Assembly: GCF_000516985.1 (NCBI RefSeq)
Contig: NW_006917091.1
Coordinates: 5,266,518 to 5,330,517 of the forward strand
Source: Pestalotiopsis fici W106-1
Lineage: Eukaryota > Ascomycota > Sordariomycetes > Amphisphaeriales > Sporocadaceae
Direction: 5' to 3'
Length of the DNA stretch: 64,000 bases
A program made the position numbers and the translations under genes. How positions within the stretch are numbered: position 1 is the first letter of the stretch; each line of letters opens with the position of its first letter. Positions 33,950-48,440 of this stretch are shown piece after piece. The notes beneath the pieces are model-generated. The model saw only the letters and a program-made list of their open reading frames with translations, was not told the DNA's origin and searched no databases.

Positions 33950-36900
33950 GACGGGCGACTTGTGTCGATTTCTTTTTTTGGAGGGGGGTTTTGTTGAGTT
34001 TTCCGTTGTTGTTGTAGATGGATGGATGGTGGTGAGTTAATGTTTGTTGTATACAGGTATTTCTGTTGTAAAGATGTTGCTGTGAAATTTAATTGAATAA
34101 GTCACAGTCTTACAGCATCTGGAGTTGTCGTTGTTGTTCTGCTATACTCTCTTCTGTCTCCCCTCTCTTCCCAGAATATATGTTGTTTTCTAGGTAGGGA
34201 ATGGTATGAGCAAAGTGTAGTTGGATAATGTGCGAGACGCTGGTTGGGGAACCCAGACGTCGAACCTCGAACAACTTCTTTGGAGATGAAGGTGTGTTTG
34301 AAGGATGAAGGGAAGAGAAGAAGAGGGAGAGCGGAGGAGGGAAGTAGCAAAGGGCAGATGCCGTCAAATATGAAGGTTAGCCAAACAGGTCAGTCAGGAA
34401 TTAAAAAAAAAAAAAAGTCATCCCACCAGGTTCCTAACCTAGACAATTCCGAAGAACGAGGCGGGCTTCATGGAAGGGCCGAGCTCGTGGGTTTGGAAAC
34501 TGCTGCTGCCATGTACCTAGTGTGGACAAAAGGGTCCGCAATAAAGTCCCAGTTACCCAGAGTATAGCGCGGCCAGCGGCGACTACTATGGTGTAGAAAA
34601 ATCTCTTTTTGGCCATGTTCGGTAGCTAAAAGTGTAGCTCAACGTGCCAGGGCCCGGCGCATATCCCCGACATGGCAGGGATCGAGGCTGCATACACACA
34701 ACCAAAAAAAGTACTTACCGCATGTACATCTATCTGGCAGCGGCAGATATATCGTTTTCACGCCAACCTTTTGACTTTTTACATTCATACGCATCGGACG
34801 GACACTGCGGATACGTTCCCTTCTCTCAAGCTGTCTCTCATGATCAAGAGTATCCCTCCCCATGGCAGCGGGCGGTACGTAGACTTCCATGACCAAAAAG
34901 CCATGATCAGCCGAATCAAGACGCTGTCTCCCCCCCACGCCCCAAAAACGGCCAATACCGATAGGATCTTGGCGAATGGAGCCAGGCATCGTACCCGGCA
35001 AAACTCAGATTCATAGAGGTGCTGCTGATTTATGCTGGATGTCCTCTGGCTGACGGAATAAAAGGCGATTCACGTTGAGACTGACCACTCGCGAGGGTTC
35101 CCTCATCCTCGTGGGAGCCTTTGGAGAGGGTGGAGGGAGGGGTCAGCCAAAGGCCCGAAGGTTTTTTTCTTTTTTTCTTTTTTCCTGCTCAAAAGCCAGC
35201 AGTTGGTAGAGGCTCATCGGTGATCTGTCCATGAACTCTAACATGGGAGGCAAAGGCCACCAGATGGGCATTGGCAGGACCCCAACTCCCAAGGATAGGG
35301 ACAAAAAAGACATCATGATCTGAGAAGGGCGATACAGTTGAGTGGGGAGTTGCGCGCATCTCTGTGGGCATCAGGATTCCCCTGGAGATGACGAGCCGCA
35401 TGCGATTCGTCCAAGATGCGCAGAGAAGCTTAAGACATTTTGACCAATCAGAGAGCTCAAAACTCCCACGTGTAGTCGACAATTGGCTTCCAGAGCCCAC
35501 GGCTAGGGCGACATGGCTAAGGTAGTACTGCGCAATGCTTGCAGCTACAGATGGCTGGACTCTTTTTTCCCCCCCTGACTGACTGACTGGAGCATCACAA
35601 CGCTGGACAAGGTCCAAACTGCGGGAGAGGCAATACAACGCTAGCAGGCAGTGCCAGGGTGACATCACGAAGCCAGCGCCCGCTCCCCGCCGAGTTGTCG
35701 TCGTCGTACGCATTCCGTAGACACTCGCAGATGGAACCCGACCGCAAGCCACATCTCGAGTCTTTTCCTTCTTCTGCCTCGTCTGCAGCCCAGCCGACCT
35801 TGGCAATGGAGCTTGTTTTGTGCAGCCAAGCCAATCCACTCACACTTTTTGTTCATTCAGGAAAGTGGTCGCGTGAGCAAATGTTGAAAAAATTCTCGAG
35901 TGTCGTGTGTGTCGAGGATAACACGGCAAGTCACCAACAAAAGCCGACAAGACCAACACATCATCGCAATTTGTGCACGTGTAGGTGTATACTCCGCAAA
36001 AAATAACACACACATATACACACAACCCGCAACAACGGTGATGGAATATTCTACTCCAGTACTCCATAGTTGCAATTACACACTATTGAGTAAAGACAAA
36101 GCCGGAAAAATAGGGTCTCGCTGCGCATGGGCATCTCTTCTCCGTCCCCATTCGACAAAACCGCTTCTGCTAGCCGGCGCGGAGGTGCACGATTGATCAA
36201 GGGCTCGGCCAATTAGTGGATTGTGCCCTCTCCTCTCGAAAGCCTCCCTCTCTCTTTTGCTTGGTGACCGACATGTTACACAGTACGTCCATGCAGGGAC
36301 CGTTGATCCGTTGCGTGATCCGACAATTCCTAATAACACTGACACCAGATGAGCTGACATGTCCGTCCATCCATCCCTGAACCAGTCATCCAGTCAAGTG
36401 TTAGGGTCCTGGTTTGCTCTGGTTACCTATCCAGATGTAATCAATGTATTGCTAGGTAGGACCCGGCTCGATCCCGACCTGCAACCTGCGAGCGGCGCGG
36501 CTGGGATACGAATTCAGACACCGAGCAACGGGCGAGCACTCTCAATACACAGTAATAATCCATGGAGACTCGACTCCATTGTAACCCCCACAAGAAATAG
36601 TGGTTTTGCGATCCAAACCTGCAGCCGTCTCGCGGCCATCTTTCCTTCATGGTACCGAAACACAGGTAAAAACGGAGTCGAGCACCGCCAATCTGGGCCC
36701 ATTATTGCATACATGGCAAAGCATGGTGGCCAGTCCCCCGGCTCTCCGCGCTTGCCTCGCCTAGCCGAGGCCCTCTTCTTTTTCTTCTTGTCTCAAGTCG
36801 TGGCCGAAAGAGAAGGAGGAGCAGCATTCATTGAGCAACCCACGAATTCTGTAATGAATAAATAAAAATGGGAAAAAGATAGGAGGAACAACGGTCCACG

Positions 36901-37808
36901 GACGGCCCAGCCCAGCCGCTTCCGAAAGAAATCCATGTGACAAGACAGCAATGATCAACACGTTGCATTATCTCGCATAGAGGATTATGAATATTGTCAT
37001 TCCAACCAACAACTCTAGAACCAATATCGCATTACACACCCAGCCTCTCACGGTTGCAAGTTGTCCCGTAGCTTTGGCCTTGTGAACCATTTCACTGAGG
37101 AGATGGGTGATGCTCACCATGTGGCACAAGTATATCTATTTTGAAATATAGTTTTGACTATTTCCTGGTGATGCAGTAACTAGATCAATGTCTACATCTG
37201 TCAATGGAATAAAAGGACAGGCTTGCCCGTTTCTACAACATCCTTAAAGTATTGAATGTATCCTTGACCACGAAGCGAATATACTCCATGGGATAGCAAC
37301 CCAATATTAATTTCTAAATTCGTGCTTTACAGACGAATTTTATCTCAAGTTCGCTCGAAAGATACCCTAAAGTTCCAACTACAACAAAATAACTGCGATA
37401 CAGGTTTTATTCATTTTCTGTATCATTCCTTTCTTTGTCTTTTCTTTTTCCTTTAAAAATGGCACGAATCATTTTGCTGCATGCAAGAATGTCAAAATGC
37501 CTAATGCGGTAGCCGGTAGCAGTAGCCAATTAAAAAAAACGCGACGCCAACGCGTAGCTTGGCGCGTCTTAGCAGTACGTAGCTCACTATTAATCCGGCA
37601 TCATTTACATCATTAGCTCTCCAAAAACCTGGGATAGCTCACAGCAGCCGTAATACCATTTGTCCATTCGCAGCACGCTTTCGGTTTCTCTTTCTGTTGA
37701 ACCCGCAATACATTAGAGTGACTTGGCCTGTATGACTTTTTTTGTTTTCGATTGCTTCAGTAAAGGTAAGCAGACATAACGTCAATACATACCCGGCAAG
37801 CTACGACA
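33950..37808. other. 3.9 kb gap between divergent transporter and apn1
   Basis: No convincing gene. Two CACGTG hexamers (35467-35472 and 35986-35991) lie 1.5 and 2.0 kb upstream of the transporter; their number is near chance. The part from 36.9 to 37.7 kb is AT-rich. Open frames are short and overlap on both strands. No tRNA or transposon recognised. Confidence 0.5.
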
Positions 37809-39305
37809 ATGCCTCTACGCCAGTCGCCGCGCAAGCGAACGACCATCGCGACGACGAAACCCCAAGTCAAGACAGAGGAGCCCGCTCCCTCTACTCGCAG
37901 AGGCACAGCTACAACATCAGCCAAGAGGACGACAACGAAGCGCAAAGTAGAGGTCGTTGCATCGGAAGAAGACGAGGACGAGGAAGAAGAAGAAGAACAA
38001 GACAACAAGAAGGCCAAGGTCAAGACGGAAACGAAAGCAGCAGATCAAAAGAAACCGGCGCCGGCCGCCAAGAAGCGCAAGACGACTGCCGCCTCGTCGG
38101 CGGGAAGCAAGAAATCAAAAGCAGAAGATATGCCGCCGTTGGCGCCCAGGACGGCCGTTGCCTCTCTCAAAAAGGCCATGTACGTGGGCGCGCACGTGTC
38201 GGCCGCGGGAGGTGTACAAAACGCCGTGTCCAACGCCACGCACATTGGTGCCAATGCCTTTGCCCTGTTCCTCAAGTCCCAGCGCAAATGGGATAACCCG
38301 CCCATGGCGCCCGAGGCCATCTCGGGCTTTCACCACGCCTGCAAGCACGGCAGCAGCAACCGGATCAAGGAGGAGAAGAGCGAAGAGGGCAGTGGTGAGG
38401 CGGCCTGGGATGCCGCCAAGCACTGCGTCCCCCACGGTTCGTACCTCGTCAATCTGGCCGCCGCCGAGCGCGCCAAGGCAGACCAGGCGTACACTGCCTT
38501 TCTCGACGACCTGAAGCGGTGCGAGCAGCTCGGCATCCGGCTGTACAACTTCCACCCGGGCAACACCAACGGGGAGCCACGGCCCGCGGCACTGGCGCGA
38601 ATCGCCGCGCAGCTCAACAAGGCGCACGCCGCGACAAAGGACGTCATTACTCTGCTCGAGAACATGGCCGGTCAGGGCAACGTCGTGGGCACCACGTGGG
38701 AGGACCTGCGCGACATTATTGCCCTGGTCGACGACAAGAGCCGCGTCGGCGTCTGCATCGACACGTGCCACGCCTTTGCCGCCGGCTACGACTTGCGGAC
38801 CCCCGAGGTCTTTGCCGAGACCGTCGCGGCCTTTGATGCCATTGTCGGCCGGAGCTACCTGCGTGCTTTTCACGTCAATGACAGCAAGGCCCCCTTTGAC
38901 TCGCACCGCGACCTGCACGCCAATATTGGTACCGGCTTTCTCGGCCTGCGCGCCTTTCACAGCCTCGTCAACACGGATGGCTTTGCGGGTCTGCCCATGG
39001 TGCTCGAGACGCCCATTGACCGCAAGGGCCCCGATGGCAAGTCGGTCGAGGACAAGCAGGTATGGGCCGACGAGATCAAATTGCTCGAGTCCCTGATTGG
39101 TATGGATCCTGAGAGTGACGAGTTCAAGGCCCTCGACAAGAGGCTACAAAAGGAGGGCGAGGCAGAGCGCAAAAAGATTCAGGACCAGGTCGATCGCAAA
39201 GCTGACAAGGACGCCAAGAAGGGTACCAAGGGGAAGAAGACTATCGACAAGTATTTCGGTGGCAAGACGAAGAAGAAGGCAGAGGAGGACAGCGAGTCAG
39301 AGTAA
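37809..39305 (+). CDS. apn1: AP endonuclease Apn1 (endonuclease IV family)
   Basis: A zinc-dependent base-excision repair enzyme that cuts DNA 5' of abasic sites and cleans blocked 3' ends in nucleus and mitochondria. The single-exon protein has 498 residues. The first 123 residues are Lys/Arg/Glu-rich with several basic clusters (PRKRTT, KKRKTT), likely nuclear signals. The TIM-barrel domain starts at MYVGAHVSAAGG (residue 124). The metal ligands of the family are all visible: HGSYLVN, NFHPG, LLENMAG, CIDTCHA, FHVNDSK, DSHRDLHANIG and VLETP. A C-terminal tail of about 60 residues is Lys/Glu-rich, ending in a PIP-like TIDKYFGG segment (weak match). The yeast enzyme has 367 residues; the difference is in the two tails. 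Confidence 0.95.
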   Translation: MPLRQSPRKRTTIATTKPQVKTEEPAPSTRRGTATTSAKRTTTKRKVEVVASEEDEDEEEEEEQDNKKAKVKTETKAADQKKPAPAAKKRKTTAASSAGSKKSKAEDMPPLAPRTAVASLKKAMYVGAHVSAAGGVQNAVSNATHIGANAFALFLKSQRKWDNPPMAPEAISGFHHACKHGSSNRIKEEKSEEGSGEAAWDAAKHCVPHGSYLVNLAAAERAKADQAYTAFLDDLKRCEQLGIRLYNFHPGNTNGEPRPAALARIAAQLNKAHAATKDVITLLENMAGQGNVVGTTWEDLRDIIALVDDKSRVGVCIDTCHAFAAGYDLRTPEVFAETVAAFDAIVGRSYLRAFHVNDSKAPFDSHRDLHANIGTGFLGLRAFHSLVNTDGFAGLPMVLETPIDRKGPDGKSVEDKQVWADEIKLLESLIGMDPESDEFKALDKRLQKEGEAERKKIQDQVDRKADKDAKKGTKGKKTIDKYFGGKTKKKAEEDSESE

Positions 39306-39906
39306 TGTCCAGGCTGAGGAAGAAGAAGCACCACGAGTCACGAAACAGTCACCCGAGTAATAGCCTTGTCTTTGTATAGAAGATATATTGGCATCGCTGT
39401 GAAAATGGGGGTATGTAAAAAAGCAGAGCCAAACATTGGGCAAACCTCCACACCAACCCCCAACGCCGATTGTACGATATTTATGTAAAAGAGAGAAGGA
39501 GAGGGCAAAAAATGGCAGCGTCCCCTATATACACCCTGGGAGGGGCTATGATGATCTTGGCCAGAAAAAGAGACAGAGAAGAGCCTTGAAACCCCTATTC
39601 CTAGGGAGAAAGGGAGCCGAATGCAGCAGCAGCTCTGATGATTAAAACAAATGAAACGCCTCATACGCATATATGATTTTTTCCTTCCCATGAGTCATTC
39701 TTGTTTTGTGTCGTTTCTTTCCATGTCCTGCGTCCTCCGATCGTGGAAAATAACCCTGTATAACAACAAATGAGACCAATGCTTGCCCGCGAAAAAAAAA
39801 GGTGAAATTGAAGGAGGAGAAAAGCAGCCCAGTATGTCGTCGACAAGAAGGACGAGCCGAAACAAGGCTCTCAACGGCCCTTGGAACAGCGAGGTCGTCG
39901 ATTTTC
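39306..39906. other. Intergenic between convergent apn1 and bub1
   Basis: 3' flanks only; nothing else recognised. Confidence 0.6.
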
Positions 39907-42900
39907 CTACTTCCTCGACCGCGCGCTCGCAAAGCCCTCGACACGGACCATGAGGGCCTTGAGTCCGAGACCCTTTTCGCAGTTGGCCGTGAGCCAGGCC
40001 TCCATCTGCTCGCGGACACTGCGCAGGCTCTTGTTGACGGGCATGCGGGCGCCGTCCTCGTGCTCCACGTAGCTGCCCGGATTAAGCAGTAGGTCGAAAC
40101 AGCCGGCCCACAGGTCTGTCTGCCAGTATCGCTTTAGACTTTCGCGGATCTTGTACCGCCGTCCGGCTGTCGTACCAAGGCCGCCTTGGTCGCACCGGAC
40201 CGTCTCAATGTAGCGACCAAAGAGCAGACAGTGGATGATGCCGGCGAGACCGTGGTAGTCAATCTGCCAGGTCCAGGGCCGTCCTTCGCGCATCTCGGCG
40301 CAGTCAGTGGTGGTCGTCTTCCAGTCAGCGATGAACTGCACGTCCGGGTCAAAAGCACGCATGTCAATGCCGCGTCCAAAGTCAATGAGCACGACACCAC
40401 GAGCATCCCAGCCACCGCTGCCATCGGCCTGCCATTGGCTGCTCAGATTATGCTCGCTAGAGAGTGCGTCGAGACGTAAAAGGCAATTGTCGGCCTTGAG
40501 ATCTCCGTGGAGAATCTGCTTCGAGTGCATGGCCTCGACTGTACGAAGCAATTCAATGGTGAAGAACATGGCCAAAGGCTCATCCATAATGCCCGAGGGC
40601 TGCTCACGGAAGAAGTTGACCACGTCGAGCAGGGTGCCGTATGGGTGGTACTGAAGGAACAAGAAGCCCTCATCTTGATACAGGTGTAGCTCATGCGCAG
40701 CGCTGATGCTGGCCGTGGCCCTGTGTTGGGGGCCAAGTCGTGTGGCAGCGAGCCGCATCATATGGAACTCCCAAGCGGTGGGCGGGACCTCCATCTTGAG
40801 AGCTTCCTGTGCAGACCGCTGCGAGGTAGCAAAGGCACCTTTGCCCATCTCGACGGGGGCAGCTTCATCGTCATGGTCCTGTCCAGGGCAGGAATTCTCC
40901 ACAAGGTAGACAGGGGCGTAAGCGCCAGCCCCCAATTCACGTTTGAGTGTGTAAGTTGACTTGACTTCTGGAAACTCGAGCACAATGGGGTTGCTGATGC
41001 TGTTTCGATCACTATTGCCTGGCTTGTTGGCCTTGGCACAGGCCTTGGAGAATCGGCGGATCTCTCCACCGCGGTTGCAGCGAGCGTCACGGTGGTCAAA
41101 GAAACCAGAGTACGAGGCCAGTGGCGGGTGCATGACGCGCAGAATCTCCTGTCGTATAGCCTCGTCGACAGGGTTGCATTGTAGTTCAGCGATGAGAGGC
41201 CCCTTTGCTACAGATGGCGCCGAATGTTTGCCGGCGGGTCTGTGTAGCTTTGGTTGAGCAATCTTGACTGGAGAGCGGTTGCCACCTAGAATCTCGCGAA
41301 GAGGGCTGCTGAGAGGGCCAAAATCTTCATCATCCTCCTCGTCCTCTTCATCTTCCTCTAGGATGTTGTGAGAGGCGGGAGTGGTAGCATATTTAGCAAT
41401 AGCAGCAGTAGTGAAACCAAGGGAAGATTCTGTGCGTTCTGTTATGGGGGTCATGAAGGGCAAGCGGTTATTAGCCACCTCGGACGCATCCCTATATGGC
41501 CGAGAGTTGGGCACATAATCCTCTGGCGGAATGGGAACGAATCGAGTCATGGTCCTGGGGTCATCATCATCGTCATCATCCGTAGGAGTGGACAAGTTGC
41601 GGCGTTCCTGAGTATGATCATCGTCATCGGGGCCAAGGAGATCAGATACGGTATCTTCACCGTCCCTGTCCTCCATGTTCACATCATCAGCCTCATCATC
41701 GTCACCAGCCTCGCTCGTGGCGATTTGACGAGTGGTGCATGTACTCTCGCCTCCGCTGGTATAGTCGCCGTCGCTCACATACTCGTCGTCATCCTCGCTC
41801 TGGTCCTCCCCGTCTGCAGGCTGCAAAGGTGCGTTGAACAGGTCATAAATCTCGTCCGTGGCTGCTCTTGTGTGCAGTGTCATGGTCGGTTCCGATGACT
41901 TGTTCTTACGCATCTTTGGCTTTGGCGGCGAGTCCAACTTAGCTTTAACTGTTGGTATATAGTCAGTAACTGCTGTCTTCATAGAGTAAGCTATGCCAAC
42001 TTACTGATTTGAGTCTCATTGACTTCCATCATCTTTTTCTTCTTGGGCTTGCTGGGCTTTTGCTGCTGCTTTAAAGCACCATTCTCGTCGAGTTCCACAA
42101 CGTCGTGGTGAACAACCAGCTTGGTAGCAAGTCTTTGGTTAAGCGCATTGGTTTGAGCATTTTCGACAATCGATTCCTGTTCGTTTTCAAAGTCATTGTC
42201 CTCGGTTTCATATTCTTCCCAAGAACAATCCAACCAGCCTCGTTTGCTGGCCCAGATTTCTTCGAAACTCAGCTCGGTACCAGGTTCCTCGGGAGTCGGA
42301 TATATCGCTTCTAGATTAATATAAACACGTTCTCGCCTTCCGTTGGCAGGGTTGATTATCACTTGGTGCTTGGATGGTGCAATGACAATATGGGACTCTG
42401 CTATTCTTGCTAGGGACTGAATTACACAAGTGCGTAGAGACCGCCAACCATTAGTCCTATGATCATCAACAATTGACTTGAGGCGGAGAAGGGAAATTTG
42501 AAAACTTACCGCATCCCTGAAAATCGCCATCTTGGGGGCACTGCTCTTCTTCCCGCCCGCCTTCAATGTCTCGCCCGCCCATGGCTTGGGCTCCATTTTG
42601 TTTTCCTTCTTGCGGTCTGCTAATGATCCGATTGTGTCCCACCCTTTAGAACCCGAGCCCATGGGAGAAGGAGCTGGCGGTGCGGCGTCAGCATCCGAGA
42701 AGATGGCCAGCTTGGACTTGGACGGCTTCGAGGTGCTGCCGCCGACACCTGCAGTTGTTCTCGGTGCTTGAGGGTCAGCCGCGCGAGCAGAGGCAAAAGG
42801 ATCGACTTTAGCAGCCAGTGCAGGACGCATGGCTGGAAGCGCTGGAGAGGAAGGCGCATCGCCTGCATCGGGTTGTGCGGCTAGTCTCTGCTCAAACTCG

Positions 42901-43490
42901 TTGAACTTGCGCAAGAGACGTGCCGTTGGCCGGGCCTCTCGCTCGATACCGAGCTTGTAGACTTCTTCTGCCTGACTCCAGCGGCCAGCACCTTCTAACC
43001 ATGCAGCATATTCTTCATAGAATAGAGCAAGGCCCTCGCCAATGCCGTGACGAGACAAGAATATGAAGGTCTCACGTGGAGTATCAGAGAAGAAGTGGAT
43101 GTAGTGAAGCCAAAGCTTCAGGTATCTTGGGTCGTTCTTGTATTGCGTTGAGCCAATGAAGCTCTTTGTGGCGCGCTCCAGCAATGTGTGGAGTTGTGAC
43201 TGGGGAGTGGCCTGCGCCGAGGGATAGGCATCAAATGTCCACTTGACATATCGGTCGAAGACATCGAGAGGATCGTCCGAGTCGGCGAGAGTTGTGATCT
43301 CGGCCTCATACTTTGCTCTTGTGTGCTCGTTGGCGTCTTTGATATCTGTGGGCGTAGGAATCTGCTGTAGTGGTGTTGGCGAGTAAAGCTGTGCGAGTTT
43401 CTTGGCGGAGCGGCCACCGGGCAGCGACTGGATGTTTTCTTTTTGGCCCTCGATCACATCAAAGTTGACGGGGTCGTCTGAAGGCGCCAT
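39907..43490 (-). CDS. bub1: Spindle-checkpoint Ser/Thr protein kinase Bub1 (MadBub type)
   Basis: Acts at kinetochores in the spindle-assembly checkpoint and phosphorylates histone H2A to place shugoshin. Exons are 43490..42510, 42416..42005 and 41948..39907 (1144 residues), with GTAAGT donors twice and a CTGAC branch in the second intron. The first intron is 93 nt and stop-free. Parts in order: KEN box at 17-19 (GQKENIQS); the TPR-like Mad3/Bub1 domain (about 60-200, LKLWLHYIHFFSD, YEEYAAWLEGAGRWSQAEEV); a second KEN at 295-297; the Bub3-binding GLEBS motif at about 359-390 (GTELSFEEIWASKRGW); a long acidic linker; and a kinase domain from GAGAYAPVYLV (about 799) with HGDLKADN (about 944) and LIDFGRGIDM (about 986). 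Having two KEN boxes with a full kinase means this gene may carry both BubR1/Mad3-like and Bub1-like work. Confidence 0.95.
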
Positions 43491-44271
43491 CTTGGACTGC
43501 CTCGACTGCAAAGTCGCTGAATGATGTTTCCAGAACCTGTGTCCAAAGCGAGAGCAAAAGCCAAAAGGCAACGACGGAAAGAAATAGATACCTGCTGGGT
43601 TAGTCGCGTGTTTGAAGATGCAAAGAAAGAGTCAATCAAGCGCTGTGGAGTTCAAAATGTCGGCAAATAAAGTATCCATCACTTGCCGCTGATAATAAAC
43701 CTTGTTGACTGTTTTGGCAGATACCCTTAATGACCCACTAACTGAGAGGTTGTCCTGACAACGCCGACTAGCCTCTTTGGGATGATCAAGCCACAGCTGC
43801 CACCAGCCCCGACAGCCGGCAGACTTCAAGCCACATGCTTATACATACACTATTTCGTGTGTACAAGTTTAACGTTGGTACGTACGGAGAATTGACGGGC
43901 ATTCTCGGTAACTGCCCATCGCTCCAGTTTGAACCGAAGAACCGGAAGTTCTCGGTTACCAACTGTCTCTTACTCCTCTTTACTTTCTTCCCTTTACCTC
44001 TACTTTTCCTTCTTCTCACACATGCAAGATGCCCGGAATGATTTCGCGAGTGCGGCTTGCCTAGGGCATCTATTGCACAATATTGGGCACTGATCACTCT
44101 TTATACCATTTCACGGAAATGTCCCGGCCACGAATCAGGGTTTACAAGTATTTGCACTTTTGTCTATGACACTATTTTCAGCCGCTCAACCGGATGAGTC
44201 CGAATTATTCCTTGCATTCCCGATCATAACCCTCATCAATCGTTCTTTCTTCCGAGGTTGTCTCACACCCT
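43491..44271. promoter_or_regulatory. Upstream region of bub1
   Basis: About 0.8 kb between the bub1 start and the end of the enolase gene (both minus strand). It has a long pyrimidine-rich stretch on the plus strand near 43970-44020. No motif could be assigned. Confidence 0.5.

Positions 44272-48440
<4,169 letters not shown>

Noticed and set aside
35467..35991. Two CACGTG sites upstream of the phosphate-permease-like gene as Pho4/NUC-1 sites
   Set aside because: Two hexamers in 3.9 kb is close to the chance number and they lie 1.5-2 kb away from the start.
38115..38960. 281-codon antisense frame opposite apn1
   Set aside because: GC-rich shadow frame; the sense strand has all metal-binding motifs of endonuclease IV.
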